A stretch of DNA of 64,000 nt from assembly GCA_037783545.1 (NCBI GenBank), contig JBBELK010000525.1, positions 806,001 through 870,000 of the forward strand. The letters are read 5' to 3'. Numbering within the stretch: position 1 is the stretch's first letter; each line of letters begins with the position of its first letter. The stretch is from Henricia sp. BOLD:AAB3569. Taxonomy: Eukaryota; Echinodermata; Asteroidea; Spinulosida; Echinasteridae. Below the pieces are notes generated by a model. That model saw only the letters and a list, made by a program, of their open reading frames with translations, searched no databases and was not told the DNA's origin. Positions 1 to 10,974 of this stretch are shown here, piece by piece. The translations under genes and the position numbers were made by a program.

Positions 1-150
1 ATCTTGGAATCGTCCAGATTGTACCGTTACATTGTTTTAATTTGTTATAAATTTAAATAAAGAAATTTATATTGATAAAATTCTCACTTTGTCTGTTTTG
101 TTAGTTTGCTTTATTTGTATTTCTTCTTTCAAACAAACAAATAAGGGCGG
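1..150 (-). repeat. Repeat, inverted partner of 6005-6150
   Basis: About 150 bp that recurs in opposite orientation at 6005-6150. Both contain the words for ctttatttaaattta, acaaaacagacaaagtg and the G/T-rich run gtttgtttgg/aaagaag. The two copies face each other across 6 kb, so they could be the ends of a large composite element or two independent copies of one repeat. No coding potential is visible. Confidence 0.6.
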
Positions 151-240
151 TCCGGTTGGCGTAGTGGTTCTTTCCTCGCCTTTCCTCTGGCGTACAGTTT
201 CGAATCCTGGGCGTGTATGTGGATTGGGTTTACCCCTAGA
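150..240 (+). repeat. tRNA-derived SINE head, fragment
   Basis: Contains an A-box-like stretch (ggcgtagtggtt) and a B-box-like stretch (gtttcgaatcc) about 35 bp apart, followed by gtggattgggttt. The same arrangement recurs at 31087-31260 and at 41870-41940 plus 43330-43440, so this is a dispersed SINE family and not a functional tRNA gene. It is truncated shortly after the head. Confidence 0.55.
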
Positions 241-241
241 A

Positions 242-560
242 CTATGGGAGATAATGTATCCCCCATAGGTAATGTTGTTTTTTTCCAATATGGCGGCGCC
301 TGAACTTTAAGATCGGACAGAAACGTTTTCGGCTAGCGCAATAATCCGCTGCCCAATCGCCACCAAACTCCGTCTGATAGTTCTTGAGACACTCACCTTG
401 CGTGTGTCTACGGAATTTCGGTACCATTTGTCCATTAAATTCTCCTAAAAAATGTTGGGAAATGAACAGGAACATGTGCGATGCGTCCACATGCGTGATC
501 CAGGCATTCGGTAAAAGCCGGAGTTGCCGGAACTCCCGAAGTTGCCGGAACTGCTTGGAT
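242..560 (-). repeat. Dispersed exon-like block, copy 1
   Basis: About 320 bp, close match in opposite orientation to 38331-38660. It ends on the palindromic words cccccatag/ctatggggg. On the minus strand a proline-rich stretch (PATPGVP-like) leads to [12 protein letters not shown] and then a good splice donor (cgcaag followed by gtgagtg). A second frame is open across the same block in both copies (ending in a GKKQHYLWG-like sequence). Which frame, if either, is coding is undecided. It is probably part of a mobile element; I do not recognise the family. Confidence 0.4.
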
Positions 561-569
561 TTATTTATT

Positions 570-1225
570 GGTTTCCTTTTTTAAAAACATCCTCCGAGAT
601 GACAGGTACCCACCGAGCTCGGTGCAAATATATCCAGTCCACGCAAAGTCACGCGAGAATTCTCGAGGATTCTAACGCGCCAACCAGACACTCTATCCTC
701 GCCTCTGATCTGTGAGGCGAGGTCATGACGAGGTCATGTTCACTAAACCATGCATGCGTGTACGCACGCAAAGTCACGCGGGAATTGTCGAGGATTTGCC
801 TTTGAAAAAATATCCCTCTGACATCACAGCTACTCGTACGTCCCGAAAAGTCACGCGAGATTAATTCGGTCTCGCGAGAAATTAGCCCTGGTGAAATTCC
901 GGCGGGAGTTTCCTTTTTTAAAAACATCCTCCGAGATGACAGGTACCCACCTCGGTGCATATATCTCCAGTCCACGCAAAGTCACGCGGGAATTCTCGAG
1001 GATTCTACCGCGCCAACCAGACACTCTATCCTCGCCTCAGATCTGTGAGGCGAGGTCATGACGAGGTCATGTTCACCATGTTCACTGAACCATGCATGCG
1101 AGGGATATTTTTTTAAAGGCAAACCCTCGACAATTCTCGCGTGACTTTGCGTGCGTTCGGTCAGCATGGTTCAGTGAGCATGACCTGGCCTCACAGCTCT
1201 GAGGCGAGGATGGAGTGTCCAGTGG
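570..1225. repeat. Tandem duplication with inverted tail
   Basis: A block at about 575-800 (cctccgagatgacaggtacc, then cacgcaaagtcacgcg, then cgaggtcatgacgaggtcatg) is repeated at about 912-1100, roughly 340 bp downstream. Part of it then follows in inverted orientation at about 1105-1225. All open frames here are short and arise from the repeated units. No gene is supported. Confidence 0.6.
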
Positions 1226-1362
1226 CCCTGTATTCTATAGTTGTACCCACATGTTAACCCTTTTAACATGTTTAACGATGCTTAATAAGTCAACAGGCCA
1301 ACAGGGTCAGCTTCTCAACTCTTACCGATAGGTATACAGTATCATATCAGTACAAGGTGCAT

Positions 1363-1371
1363 AACATTACC
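1363..1371. repeat. Target site duplication, left copy
   Basis: aacattacc, repeated exactly at 2377-2385 on the other side of the foldback element. Confidence 0.75.
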
Positions 1372-2376
1372 TAGCCCTACAAATAGGGCTGTAAATAGCT
1401 CACTTTTGAAATCTGACTTTTTACACTGTCGCCATTACAGCCCTACTTGAGGTCGTACGACAATACCAAGTCTCAAACTGCTCAAATCTGACAAAGTTCT
1501 ACTAGAAATACCGTCCGAAGCACATCGGACCGAGCACTTTCACATACACCATTGTAATCCTGAGAGTCTAGTGTTTCATAAAATAACAGTAACGCTTACG
1601 GAATCGTCAATTTGGCCATCTACGATGTCTGGAAACATTGGACAAAATTCGGACAACGTTTTGCCCAGCATCTCTATGGGCGACGCCATCTTAGCTGATA
1701 TGCTTCCGCTTCTCGATCATGAGACGTACAGGAGCCCGGCTAACTGTGCAATATGCATAATTCATATTGACGTCCATGTGTTTATCCCAGCTGGCAATAC
1801 GTCACTCGCACAGTTCGATAACTAGTAGACTGGTTCCCGTCCACATATTCCACACAGGAGAATATAATATATATTTTCGCAATAAGCGAACCAATCTATA
1901 GGGATCGGGAACCAATCTAGATAACTAGCTGCACTGCGCGCGTGACGTACTTGCCAGCTGGGATAAACACGCGCGACGTCAATATGGATTATGCATATTG
2001 CACAGTTAGCCGGGCTCCTGTACGTCTCATGATCGAGAAGCGGAAGCATATCAGCTAAGATGGCGTCGCTCATAGAGATGCAGGTTTAACGTTGTCCGAA
2101 TTTTGTCCAATGTTTCCAGACATCGTAGATGGCCAAATTGACGATTCCGTAAGCGTTACTGTTATTTTATGAAACACTAGACTCTCAGGATTACAATGGT
2201 GTATGTGAAAGTGCTCGGTCCGATGTGCTTCGGACGGTATTTCTAGTAGAACTTTGTCAGATTTGAGCAGTTTGAGACTTGGTATTGTCGTACGACCTCA
2301 AGTAGGGCTGTAATGGCGACAGTGTAAAAAGTCAGATTTCAAAAGTGAGCTATTTACAGCCCTATTTGTAGGGCTA
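1372..2376. mobile_element. Foldback DNA transposon with 9-bp TSD (MULE-like)
   Basis: About 470-bp arms (1372-1843 and 1896-2376) are near-perfect inverted complements separated by a short loop. The termini are tagccctacaaataggg and its complement. The element is bracketed by an identical 9-bp direct repeat, aacattacc, at 1363-1371 and 2377-2385. Long terminal inverted repeats with a 9-bp target duplication fit non-autonomous Mutator-like elements. No transposase is encoded. The apparent ORFs in each arm are mirror copies of one another and are not genes. Confidence 0.8.
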
Positions 2377-2385
2377 AACATTACC
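2377..2385. repeat. Target site duplication, right copy
   Basis: aacattacc, identical to 1363-1371. Confidence 0.75.
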
Positions 2386-3930
2386 TAACTATAGGCGTAT
2401 AGGCTAGCCACTCGGCAGCGAAGCTGCACACAGCACAGCCACAGGCGCCGACCTAGTCTTTCGGAAAGACTGCCTTTTTGCGCGCAATACACGATGTACA
2501 TAGACTATTCATCATTGGCCGCCAGAGGGCGCACCTGAAATACAGTCGAAAAGACAGTCTTTCATATTCCGTATAAATCGCTCGCAAAATACCGAGCGAA
2601 TTCCTGGCATACCTTTGTGTGACACGTTGAAATGCGTGACGTCATCTAATTTCCATAATTCACAACAGCTCTGGTCTGTCTGGTACCCAGAGTACACACT
2701 GGACAGGACAGTGCATACAAATGTCGCTGCTTTTCCAGTCGCTGATCGATCGATCGATCAGCAGTCAGCAGGCAAACATGATATGAGGCAAACACGTTGT
2801 CCACGGACAAAGCTATCTTGCGCGTTGCATGCACTCAGTGGCTCGCCTGTACCGTCGTCCGGGCCTTTGTACCGCTTGCCGGCGCGGCCTGCGTTGCTCG
2901 TATACGGTCGGGTTAGACCCGTGAACGGGTCTACGGTCGGGTGTGATGATTGGGCGGCCAGTGAAGACGAAGTATTTCGTTCCAAGTTGATAATCGAAAA
3001 GTTCAAAGGCTATCAAAGACTGGCATTTAGAGATTTTCTTAGGGCATGTTCTGCTTGGTCACGATTTTTTTTCATCGCTTACGCATGGAGGAAGAAAACG
3101 ACTGGGATTGTTTTCTTCTCCTCTATACTATATGGCATGCTTTTCATATTATTGGCTTCGGTAAAAAAAAAAGTGCTAAACGATTTCAGAGAAGTTATCC
3201 ACTACTATTTTTCCCTAAAATGACTTGCAAGCATCAGTTAGTTTAGATATGATAGAAAAAAAACCGAAATTTAGGAGTGAATTAATCTGAGTGAAGAACC
3301 ACCCACTTTCTTAAAAACTACTACTAGTAATTTCACTCACTATAGGCCTATCACATGCTTTGTACACAATGTTTGAAGTATTATAAATTGTTGGGCAGAT
3401 TTTAAAAAATTTCAAAATGCCCTTATTAAATTTTTGTAAGCTTAATGTTGAAAGGAGTCTCTCAAAGCCACATGGTTTTACAAAAGTAATTGTACATTTT
3501 CTAAAGTCAAATATGACCCATTTGATTTTCATTTAGGCCAACAACAAATAAGGCAAAATTTTGTGACCCAAGGATCGACCTTTTACGGCCTATTTAAAAC
3601 AATACTTTTTTTCTGATTCTTCGTGCATGTTTTTGTTTTTACAGCAAGCAGAATTGCAGAAAATTAATTAGAGCAACTTGCTTGCATAAGCCTCCGAAAA
3701 TATACTGGAATAACGTTTAATGGAACAAATTTAAATTTGATGTTTATTAGTTTACTAAATGTTTAAAATTTCACCCTTTTCAGTGCTCTGAGGAGAATGC
3801 TTTGAGAAGGCCCATTAATTTTGTGGATATGAAGCTGTTTTTACGAATTCCAGGGAACAACAGCATACTACTTTGTAGATAGGACAGAAGCCCTTGAAGA
3901 AAATTTGCACAGTTTGGTTAACTAAAAAAA
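2386..3930. other. No recognised gene; one 202-codon open frame
   Basis: A 202-codon plus-strand frame runs 2615-3223. Its C-terminal half has a hydrophobic stretch (IVFFSSILYGMLFILLA), but there is no recognisable domain, the upstream half is low in typical coding character, and overlapping minus-strand frames are open too. I treat it as chance or as a hypothetical at best. The rest to 3930 is AT-rich with no motif that I can name. Confidence 0.3.
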
Positions 3931-4850
3931 AAATGGAAATGTTTGTCAACATTGTCTGATTCATTAGTTCAATATTTGACTTCAAGTGCAGAAATAATTT
4001 GAATTTTTAGGTTGAATTCCATATCCGACCACTATAAACCTCTTTATTTTATATTAAATGAAAAATAAACAATGCATGTTAGAACAAGTTTGATGATAAA
4101 AATTAGAAATAAAATTATGACATGTCTGATTTTAGGCCCCCAGCCTGGATTTCCATTGTTATAAAACCATGTAAAATTTTAGTTTAGTTGTAAAAACCAT
4201 GGTGTAAAAACTAAGAAAGAAAAATTTTCATGATTTTTAAATTTTGTCCCACTGCTGTCCAACATTGTCCAAAGAAATGTTCGTCAACATTGTCTGATTC
4301 ATTAGTTCAATATTTCACTTCAAGTGCAGAAATAATTTGAATTTGTAGGTTGAATTCCATATCCGACCACTATAAACGTCTTTATTTTGTATTAAATAAA
4401 AAATAAACAATGCATGTTAGAACAATTAAGTTTGATGATAAAAATGAGAAATACAATTCTGACATGTCTGATTTTGGGCACCCAGCCTGGATTTCCATTG
4501 CTATAAAACCATGTAAAATTTTAGTTTGGTTGTAAAAACCATGGTGTGAAAAATAATAAAGAAATTTTCATGATTTTTAAATTTTTCCCACTTCTGTCCA
4601 ACATTGTCCAAAGAAATGTTCGTCTACATTGTCTGATTCATTAGTTCAATATTTCACTTCAAGTGCAGAAGTAATTTGAATTTTTAGGTTGAATGCCATA
4701 TCCGACCAGTATAAACGTCTTTATTTCGTATTAAATGAAAAATAAGCAATGCATGTTAGAACAAGTTTGATGATAAAAATGAGAAATAAAATTATGACAT
4801 GTCTGATTTTGGGCACCCAGCCTGATTTCCATTGCTATAAAACCGTGCAC
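3930..4850. repeat. 339-bp tandem repeat, about 2.7 copies
   Basis: The phrase acattgtctgattcattag starts near 3949, 4287 and 4625, giving a period of about 338-339 bp. Each unit carries the same succession of words (cacttcaagtgcagaa, ccatatccgacca, gacatgtctgatttt, ccagcctggattt). The third copy stops near 4850. No open frame is conserved among the units, so it is a small satellite-like array. Confidence 0.8.
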
Positions 4851-5447
4851 CACGGTCACTGCACGAAAATGGCCCGATATCATTTTCGCGCGGCACGGTG
4901 AATCACTGCACACGTACAAATGTACACGGCAAGTTACCATCCCACATGACCTAGTTATGGAGGCATCGCTTTCTCTTCTACGCAGGCGCCCATAATTTTT
5001 GACCTTGCTGTTTAATTATTCATGTGCTTCCATAAAGGTTATCGAACTTTTTTCTTACGGAGTAATCAAGACCGAGTTTTCGAGTTCACGTTGTAAGTGT
5101 AGGTACGCCCTCTGGCGGCTAAAATGAACAATGTGGGGATCGCGAACTCGGTCTTGCATCAAGACTAGCGCCGACCCGGCACCACCACCATGCGCCGAAG
5201 TTGTTCACAAAGATTCAAAATCGATCGTGCCAACTGGCTTCGGCGCCCCTCAGTTTGGCGTGAAAAGACGAGCAGGCGAACACATCTCTTGTTCCAAAAA
5301 GCGGAATCCCCAAATTTGACACAAAACGTGTCTTTGTTGTTCATTGTTTTTGCTCGTACGGCCATTTCGACAATTTCGCGGCCATTTTGAAGGAGGTGCA
5401 AAGAGCGCCCTCAAGCGACGCATGTGCGTGCACAAAACATATCTAAG

Positions 5448-5715
5448 GCGGCTTCGCGCACTGGATACAACTTCGCAATTAATTTGTTTGACTAATTAAA
5501 TCGATTGCTATGACGATAAAGCTAATTGATGATGATTTTACATGAATATTTCTTATATTACAGCTGAAAAATCGTAACAAAAAGTGCCTACTTGTCTGAA
5601 TAAATCGATTTTAAGACCCCTTCTTATTTCATAATTTCTCTAAGCTAGAAGGCGGCTTAATTCGCGCACTAGATACGACTTCGCAATTAATTTTTGTGAC
5701 TAATTACGTCAACTT
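5448..5715. repeat. Short direct duplication
   Basis: About 60 bp at 5448-5505 (gcgcactggatacaacttcgcaattaat) recurs at 5651-5710 with a few changes. The surrounding 4851-5880 has no supported gene; the small open frames around 5131-5435 overlap on both strands. Confidence 0.5.
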
Positions 5716-5884
5716 GGTCAAATCCGTAACCGAAGTTTGCAAGCTTGATAGACTGCTGCGTGAAATTGCACTTTAGTTTCTGTCATTTAATCTGCCAGGC
5801 TGATTTATTTTTGGTACAGGCCTATTGGGGCTGGTTTTCTTTGTATTTGTGCCAAATATCACGCAAATCCACTCCTCATATTCA

Positions 5885-5975
5885 GTCGTTGTATGTGGAA
5901 TATGTGGAGCGGGAACCAGTCTACGCACATACATTGAAAGATCTAGACTGGTTCCCGTCCACATATTCCACGATC
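5885..5975. repeat. Hairpin of a dispersed motif
   Basis: tgtggaatatgtgga and gggaaccagtct occur at 5888-5925 and inverted at 5943-5972, forming a hairpin. Related forms are at 1826-1850, 45875-45900, 46785-46805 and 61660-61685. A shared terminal motif of a dispersed element family is likely. Confidence 0.5.
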
Positions 5976-6004
5976 AACGGGGTTTCAATTTTAATTGGTT
6001 ATGG

Positions 6005-6150
6005 ATAACCACTGGTGGTTTCTTTCTTTTTTTTGTTTGTTTGGAAGAAATAAAATTAACAAAACAGACAAAGTGAAAAAGACATTTTATTAATATAAAT
6101 TTCTTTATTTAAATTTAAAACAATGTAACAGTACAATCTGGATAATTTCT
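6005..6150 (+). repeat. Repeat, inverted partner of 1-150
   Basis: Reverse-complement match to the first 150 bp of the window, with small indels. Confidence 0.6.
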
Positions 6151-6155
6151 TATTT

Positions 6156-6299
6156 TAAAGGCACAGGCTCGTCAGCAGTGCGCGCTCGGCAAATTCGTGC
6201 CACGAAATACGCAGCTCCACGCCTTTGCTATGGAGCTGCATATTTCGTAGCACTAATTTGGCGCGCGCGCGCGCACTGCTGACGAGCCTGTGCCTTTAA
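6156..6299. mobile_element. Hairpin MITE, aaaggcacaggctcgtcag family
   Basis: A near-perfect 144-bp palindrome: aaaggcacaggctcgtcag at one end and its complement at the other, with caaattcgtgccacgaaatacg arms meeting at a short loop. The same element recurs at 6612-6739, 12755-12893, 21539-21635 and 44944-45036, always ending at ttaaagg/cctttaa. It is non-coding. Confidence 0.8.
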
Positions 6300-6611
6300 G
6301 GAAAAAGGAATGTAATAGGCATTATTGCGTTTTACAGCAAATAAGCAATCAGAAAATAAACTAAAATGATCACTTGAAATTTAAGTCATTGTCTCATAGT
6401 AATAAGGTTTCAACATTGTCTTGAATGTGATACCAAAACAGCTCCATCTAATGAAGGCTTGAAACAAAACAACATACTGCTAACCAACATCATTTGCTAT
6501 GTTACATTTATGGTAGGCCTACTAGAATTCTTTCCATAATATTATCTAAGCTACAATGTCAATCATAACATCTTAATTCAAGTACAAGAAAGACAATCAT
6601 GGGGTTTTCTT

Positions 6612-6739
6612 GAAGGCACAGGCTCGTCAATGCGCGCGTGAGGCCAAATTCGTGCCACGAAATACGCAGCTCCATGCCTTTGCGCTTTTTGTGGCACGAA
6701 TTTGGACTTACGCGCGCAATGACGAGCCCGTGCCTTTAA
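6612..6739. mobile_element. Hairpin MITE, same family
   Basis: A second copy, 310 bp after the first, with the same termini and palindromic core and internal differences. The two flank an AT-rich stretch with no gene. Confidence 0.75.
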
Positions 6740-8204
6740 AGAAGTGGACAAAGTGTTCTTAGCGTCCAGGTTTAGTTTTATGAAAAGATCCTGTAAAATT
6801 TGAAAAACATTTACTGCAGATTGGCGACTCCTGTAGTAATATGTATCAAAACTTCAATATACATGTATGAGCTTTTCAAAACGACATGTAATGCGCTTCT
6901 TTAATGAAATTTTGTTTTAAATCACAATTCAAAGGCAGAATTGCCAAACTTATAATTATGGTGCGTCCATATTTTTAAAAAGGAAAACAGGTTGTGTTTG
7001 GATTCTTCCTTTGGCTGAAACCATTTCACATTATGTTTTGAATGTGTACTATGTGTTTTGGTAATTTTGGCGTCGGCAAAAGGTGTGCATAGGTAAGCTT
7101 CCAACTAGTGACTTCAATTTGCCTGGAAAAAAATGTTTATTTTATATAGTGTGCATTAAATATAAATGCAAGCTTCAGGAAATATTATACAAATATTGAC
7201 TGCTGTTTATTCGGGTCATGGTTAAGATTATAGGCCCAAGGTGATCTCGAAGCCATGACTATGCCCCGAGGCGGAAGCTGCGTATTTGGCATGGAGCTGC
7301 GTATTTCGCGGCACGAATCTCTGCTTTAACTTATGGAAATATATTTATTTTGTCATGGCAGGCAACCAGTTAAAATCCTGCATTAGATATTGTTAGTTTG
7401 AGCTGAATCAGGGTGAACAAAACTAAGGTATTTCAACTTGCCCTAACAGGATATTAAAGTACATTGTGTCAGTAATTGTGTTATTGTAGTGTACTCGTCT
7501 GGGTTTCTATCAAGATATTAAAATTAAAAAATCATTTTCATGTATTCAAGTAAACAAATGAATGGATGTGTCTTTCTTTAAGATGTTTTGAAGTACATGT
7601 ACCTCAATCGCCCCGAAAGCATGAAAATTGACGACTTATTATAGAGAGGCAACAAATACATCACATTAGTTAGTAAGCCCCTATAAGGTGATATTTGTGC
7701 CCAAACCAGGACACAACTTAACGGGCCCATGATTAGGGATTTTTATCAATGAAATCTATGCTATGAAACTACTCTACTCAGGTACAGTCATAAAAATCCC
7801 ATTTGGAGCTTGTTTTGGGGGTTAAAACAAAGGTTTTTAGTTTTTATGCTAATGTATACTAGCATATTTATGAGCAAGGCTGTGATGTCACAAGAGGCAA
7901 ACACAGGAAAATCACATTCAACTGTACACAAAAGATTACACTTTTTTTCTCAAACTTGCTGAAACTTTTGTAATCCATGGCTGTTTGAGTTTGTTTTACA
8001 TGTTGCCTGTTGTAAGCCATAACAAAACTGGAGGTGGAAACTTCAGCAATTCGCCACAATTCCAGCTTGAAGTTTCATGTTTTTCTTTACTTTCCCTCGT
8101 GTCTTCCTGAGGTGATGCACCATGAAGCAGCTCTTTTTTACAGTACTATATGTTGCACAAAATGCAACGAATCTTTTATTCGAAGTCATATCCGTTAATT
8201 ACGT
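6740..8204. other. Intergenic, no gene seen
   Basis: AT-rich sequence. The only recognisable item is a worn fragment of the hairpin MITE at about 7255-7320 (gcatggagctgcgtatttcg). A minus-strand AATAAA lies at about 8175-8180, just after the stop codon of the neighbouring TMEM151-like gene, and is a plausible polyadenylation signal for it. Confidence 0.5.
8175..8180 (-). terminator. Polyadenylation signal of the TMEM151-like gene
   Basis: AATAAA on the minus strand (tttatt on plus), about 25 bp past the stop codon at 8205. Its position and strand fit the 3' end of that gene. Confidence 0.5.
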
Positions 8205-9474
8205 TCACATGCCCGTTTCAGCAACACCGACAATAGTTCCACCCATATCAATAGCAACATCGTTCGTATCTTTGGTCGCTGTTGCGGTGCCACGTTCGTG
8301 CGCGCTCCGAGTGCTCCCGAACGGCTGTGCTTCGGAAACTAAACGGGTACCTTTTGTCTCTGACGAACAGTCGAACTCCTGCACGTTCTGGCCTTCTGGA
8401 CGCGTCATGTAGAATTTCTTGCGGATGATGTAGTGCGTTTTCCCAGTCTTTGCCCTGAAGTACCAGCGATAAGGCCACGTGACCGCCAAGAAAACGGCCA
8501 GCCAATAGAATGGCGTCTTCATCCACCACGGCGCGGTGTTTTCATCCACGAAGGCCGCAACGCGTTTTTTCAAAATTGTCTACATTTTGCTCAACCCAGG
8601 CGTGCATGTGGACATCGCGCCTTCTGTTACGAGCTTTGAAGTTATCTAACCCCGCAACATACTCATCGGACGTTACCTTGTCGCCCGCAGTTATCCTCAA
8701 ATCCAGTCGAATCCTAGTCACGCCGGATTGTCCCAATCCTTCGAGCGTAGGAGCGGAGACATCACTCCAATATTTGTAGATGAAGTAGTACGTTTCCGTG
8801 TGGGTTACCACACGCACTTGGTACCTTTCGGTGCGCGTGCTGCGCATTCCATGTGCATCCGTGCAATTGACAGTTCTTGTGCGAGTTTCGTTGTGCCAGC
8901 ATTCGACATGCCAAGAGATCACAGGCTTACTTTCTCGCATGCTTGATATAACTTTCGATACAGTACTCGCCTCTCCCAATTTACTGATGTAATTTTGCTC
9001 TCTCGAACACAGCGACTCCAGAAGCATAAAAACGTACCCCAGTGGTATAACAGCGGCCCCAAACATCGCCAAAGTGAACAGTGTCCTACTAAACTCCCAG
9101 CATGTTGTTGCCAAGCAGCCGACCAACCACGGAATATAGAACCAGAAACTGATGAAAGAGGCGACGGAAAGTACCCGAGCCAAGCTGATGTTTCTCAAGC
9201 TGGTCTTCCTCTTTTCTTCGTAATATCGTCTCTTGATCTCTGGAAACCTCTCCTCCTTGTAAGTCAGATCATCCCGAGCGTTGCCGTCGAATTGATCGTT
9301 TACTTCGTTACATTTCAAGATGCAGTAGATGAAGAAAGGACCTATCACGTGGATGCAGATAATGGCCGCTAACATGAAAATCCACAACCACTGTGGTTCC
9401 TCGCTGTTGATATTCATGCTGTAGTTTACAAACTCGACCAACTTCAGACTAATTTGGCTAGGTTCGTCAAACAT
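8205..9474 (-). CDS. TMEM151: TMEM151-like multi-pass membrane protein, frameshifted
   Basis: An intronless frame starts at 9474. Residues 28-53 are hydrophobic (LWIFMLAAIICIHVIG), with further membrane segments near 101-127 and 132-156. A conserved central part follows: SWHVECWHNETRTRTV at about 187-202, then RVVTHTETYYFIYKYWSD at about 221-238, the pattern typical of TMEM151A/B proteins. This frame stops at 8542. The adjoining frame (from about 8573) continues the family with ENTAPWW, a last membrane segment (FYWLAVFLAVTWPYRWYF) and a tail ending at 8205. The break is at a six-A run on the minus strand (8565-8570); removal of one base would align the frames to about 422 residues. TMEM151 function is poorly known. 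Either a sequencing indel or a real null allele is possible; purely chance continuation is unlikely because both sides match the family. Confidence 0.8.
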
Positions 9475-9627
9475 CGATACGTGCAGGAAAGAACAAACCG
9501 ATATAAACTGGGTCTGCAGTACGAAACGTGTATTTATGCGTTTTCCGGTGTCAAATGCACTGGTTCTTCCGGGATGTTGTAGATTTAGCGAAAATGTTTA
9601 CCCGCTAAAACCCGGGTCCAACAACCT

Positions 9628-10610
9628 TAAAAGGAAGTCGACTCACAACTGAAACAACGGTTTACCTTTTTCCGGTGTCTCATTTCTTTTTACCCCACTT
9701 TTGGTTCCTGAAACTGTATACAGGGTGTCCCAGAAAAAACGAAACCGAGATTTATCGATGTTTAATCATACTTTAATCTCAATCTTGAATAATAAATGAC
9801 ACATATTTGGAAAGCTTATAGTTCCTCATCTTTCATTTGATACCACTCATATGATACATACTTCACGCATGAATGAATAAAGATAATATGAAGCAGGGCT
9901 ACCAAAAAGTCGTTTGCACAACGATATCTGAATTTCAAAGAAATACTCACATTTCTAAAAAGTTCATTTCCTGCCCTTTCGTATGGTACCTCAGTCAGAA
10001 AAAATGAGCCAGGGATGACAGAGATATCCTGCATTTAAATATGCATTGAATTTCCATGTTTTTAAAAAATCATTCGTTTGTTTCACACCTGACCGATTTT
10101 TCGCATGAATGGATTCGGAGATGGTAACGTGTGCATTAAAAACGTGCGTGTTGAAACCCCTGAAATTCAGGTATCGTTGTGCAAACGACTTTTTGGTAGC
10201 CCTGCTTCATATTGTCTTTATTTATTAATGCGTGAAGTATGAGTGGTATCAAATGAAAGATGAGGAACTAAGCTTTCCAAATATGTCATTTATTATTCAA
10301 GATTGAGATTAAAGTATGATTAAACATCGATAAATCTCGGTTTCGTTTTTTCTGGGACACCTTGTACATAGGGTTATAAAGTTGCAATTCTACAAATGCA
10401 AACATGTAAAGGGCCAAATATCCGTACTTAACGAAACCAAAAACTAATTTCGAAGGAAGTCAACTCACTAATAAACTGGTACAAACTTTCCGGTGTTCGT
10501 TTGTTTGTTTGTTTGTTCCTGAAACTATAGTGTTATAAAGTTGCAATTCCACAAATGCAAACACGCAAAGGGCCAAATCTTCGGACGAAACCAAAAACTA
10601 TATAGACACT
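9628..10610. repeat. About 160-bp direct duplication, first copy split by a MITE
   Basis: One unit (gaaggaagt.gactcac, tttccggtgt, ttcctgaaact, gttataaagttgcaattc, ttacaaatgcaaacatg, aaagggccaaat) appears intact at about 10450-10600. The other copy has its left half at 9628-9720 and its right half at 10365-10440, separated by the element at 9721-10364. The intact copy shows what the empty insertion site looked like. Confidence 0.65.
9721..10364. mobile_element. Tc1/mariner-type MITE, TA target
   Basis: The termini are cagggtgtcccagaaaaaacg and the complement of cgttttttctgggacaccttg. The subterminal inverted repeats extend about 220 bp on each side (tttgataccactcatatgat, ctaccaaaaagtcgtttgc and complements). 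TA dinucleotides flank it at 9719-9720 and 10365-10366. The core of about 200 bp is non-coding and no transposase is present. It is inserted in one copy of a local direct duplication. Confidence 0.8.
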
Positions 10611-10974
10611 ATCGAAAAATGGTCACTGTTCTGTTCAGAGGAATTTCAAATTGTCATCGAAAATGAGGATCTGAGAGCTTTCTTTGTGATAAATTTCGCA
10701 AATGAAAAGACGTGTGACGAGGTACTAATTTGAAATTTGTCGATACCCGAAAGGGAAAAAAATACAAATTGGAGAGGTCAGTCATTTAGAATCAAAAACA
10801 CTATTTCACAATTAACATTTTGGTATATTTTTGCCAAAGCCTGCGAGCGGGCTTTGAATGTTACACGAATATGAGTCCTTTAGTTTTTAACATACATCCG
10901 TGTACCGCCACTGGGTTAATAATTTACAGTTTATATCTATAGTTCACGTTCTCATTGCAAGTATCGTTTGATTT

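Noticed and set aside
1571-2073. Two 83-84 codon frames with the shared peptide DAILADMLPLLDHETYRSP
   Set aside because: They are the two arms of the foldback element translated on opposite strands; no independent sign of coding.
2615-3223. 202-codon plus-strand protein
   Set aside because: No family resemblance and overlapping open frames on the other strand; kept only as a remark in the regional entry.
8995-9372. 125-codon plus-strand frame
   Set aside because: Antisense shadow of the TMEM151-like gene.
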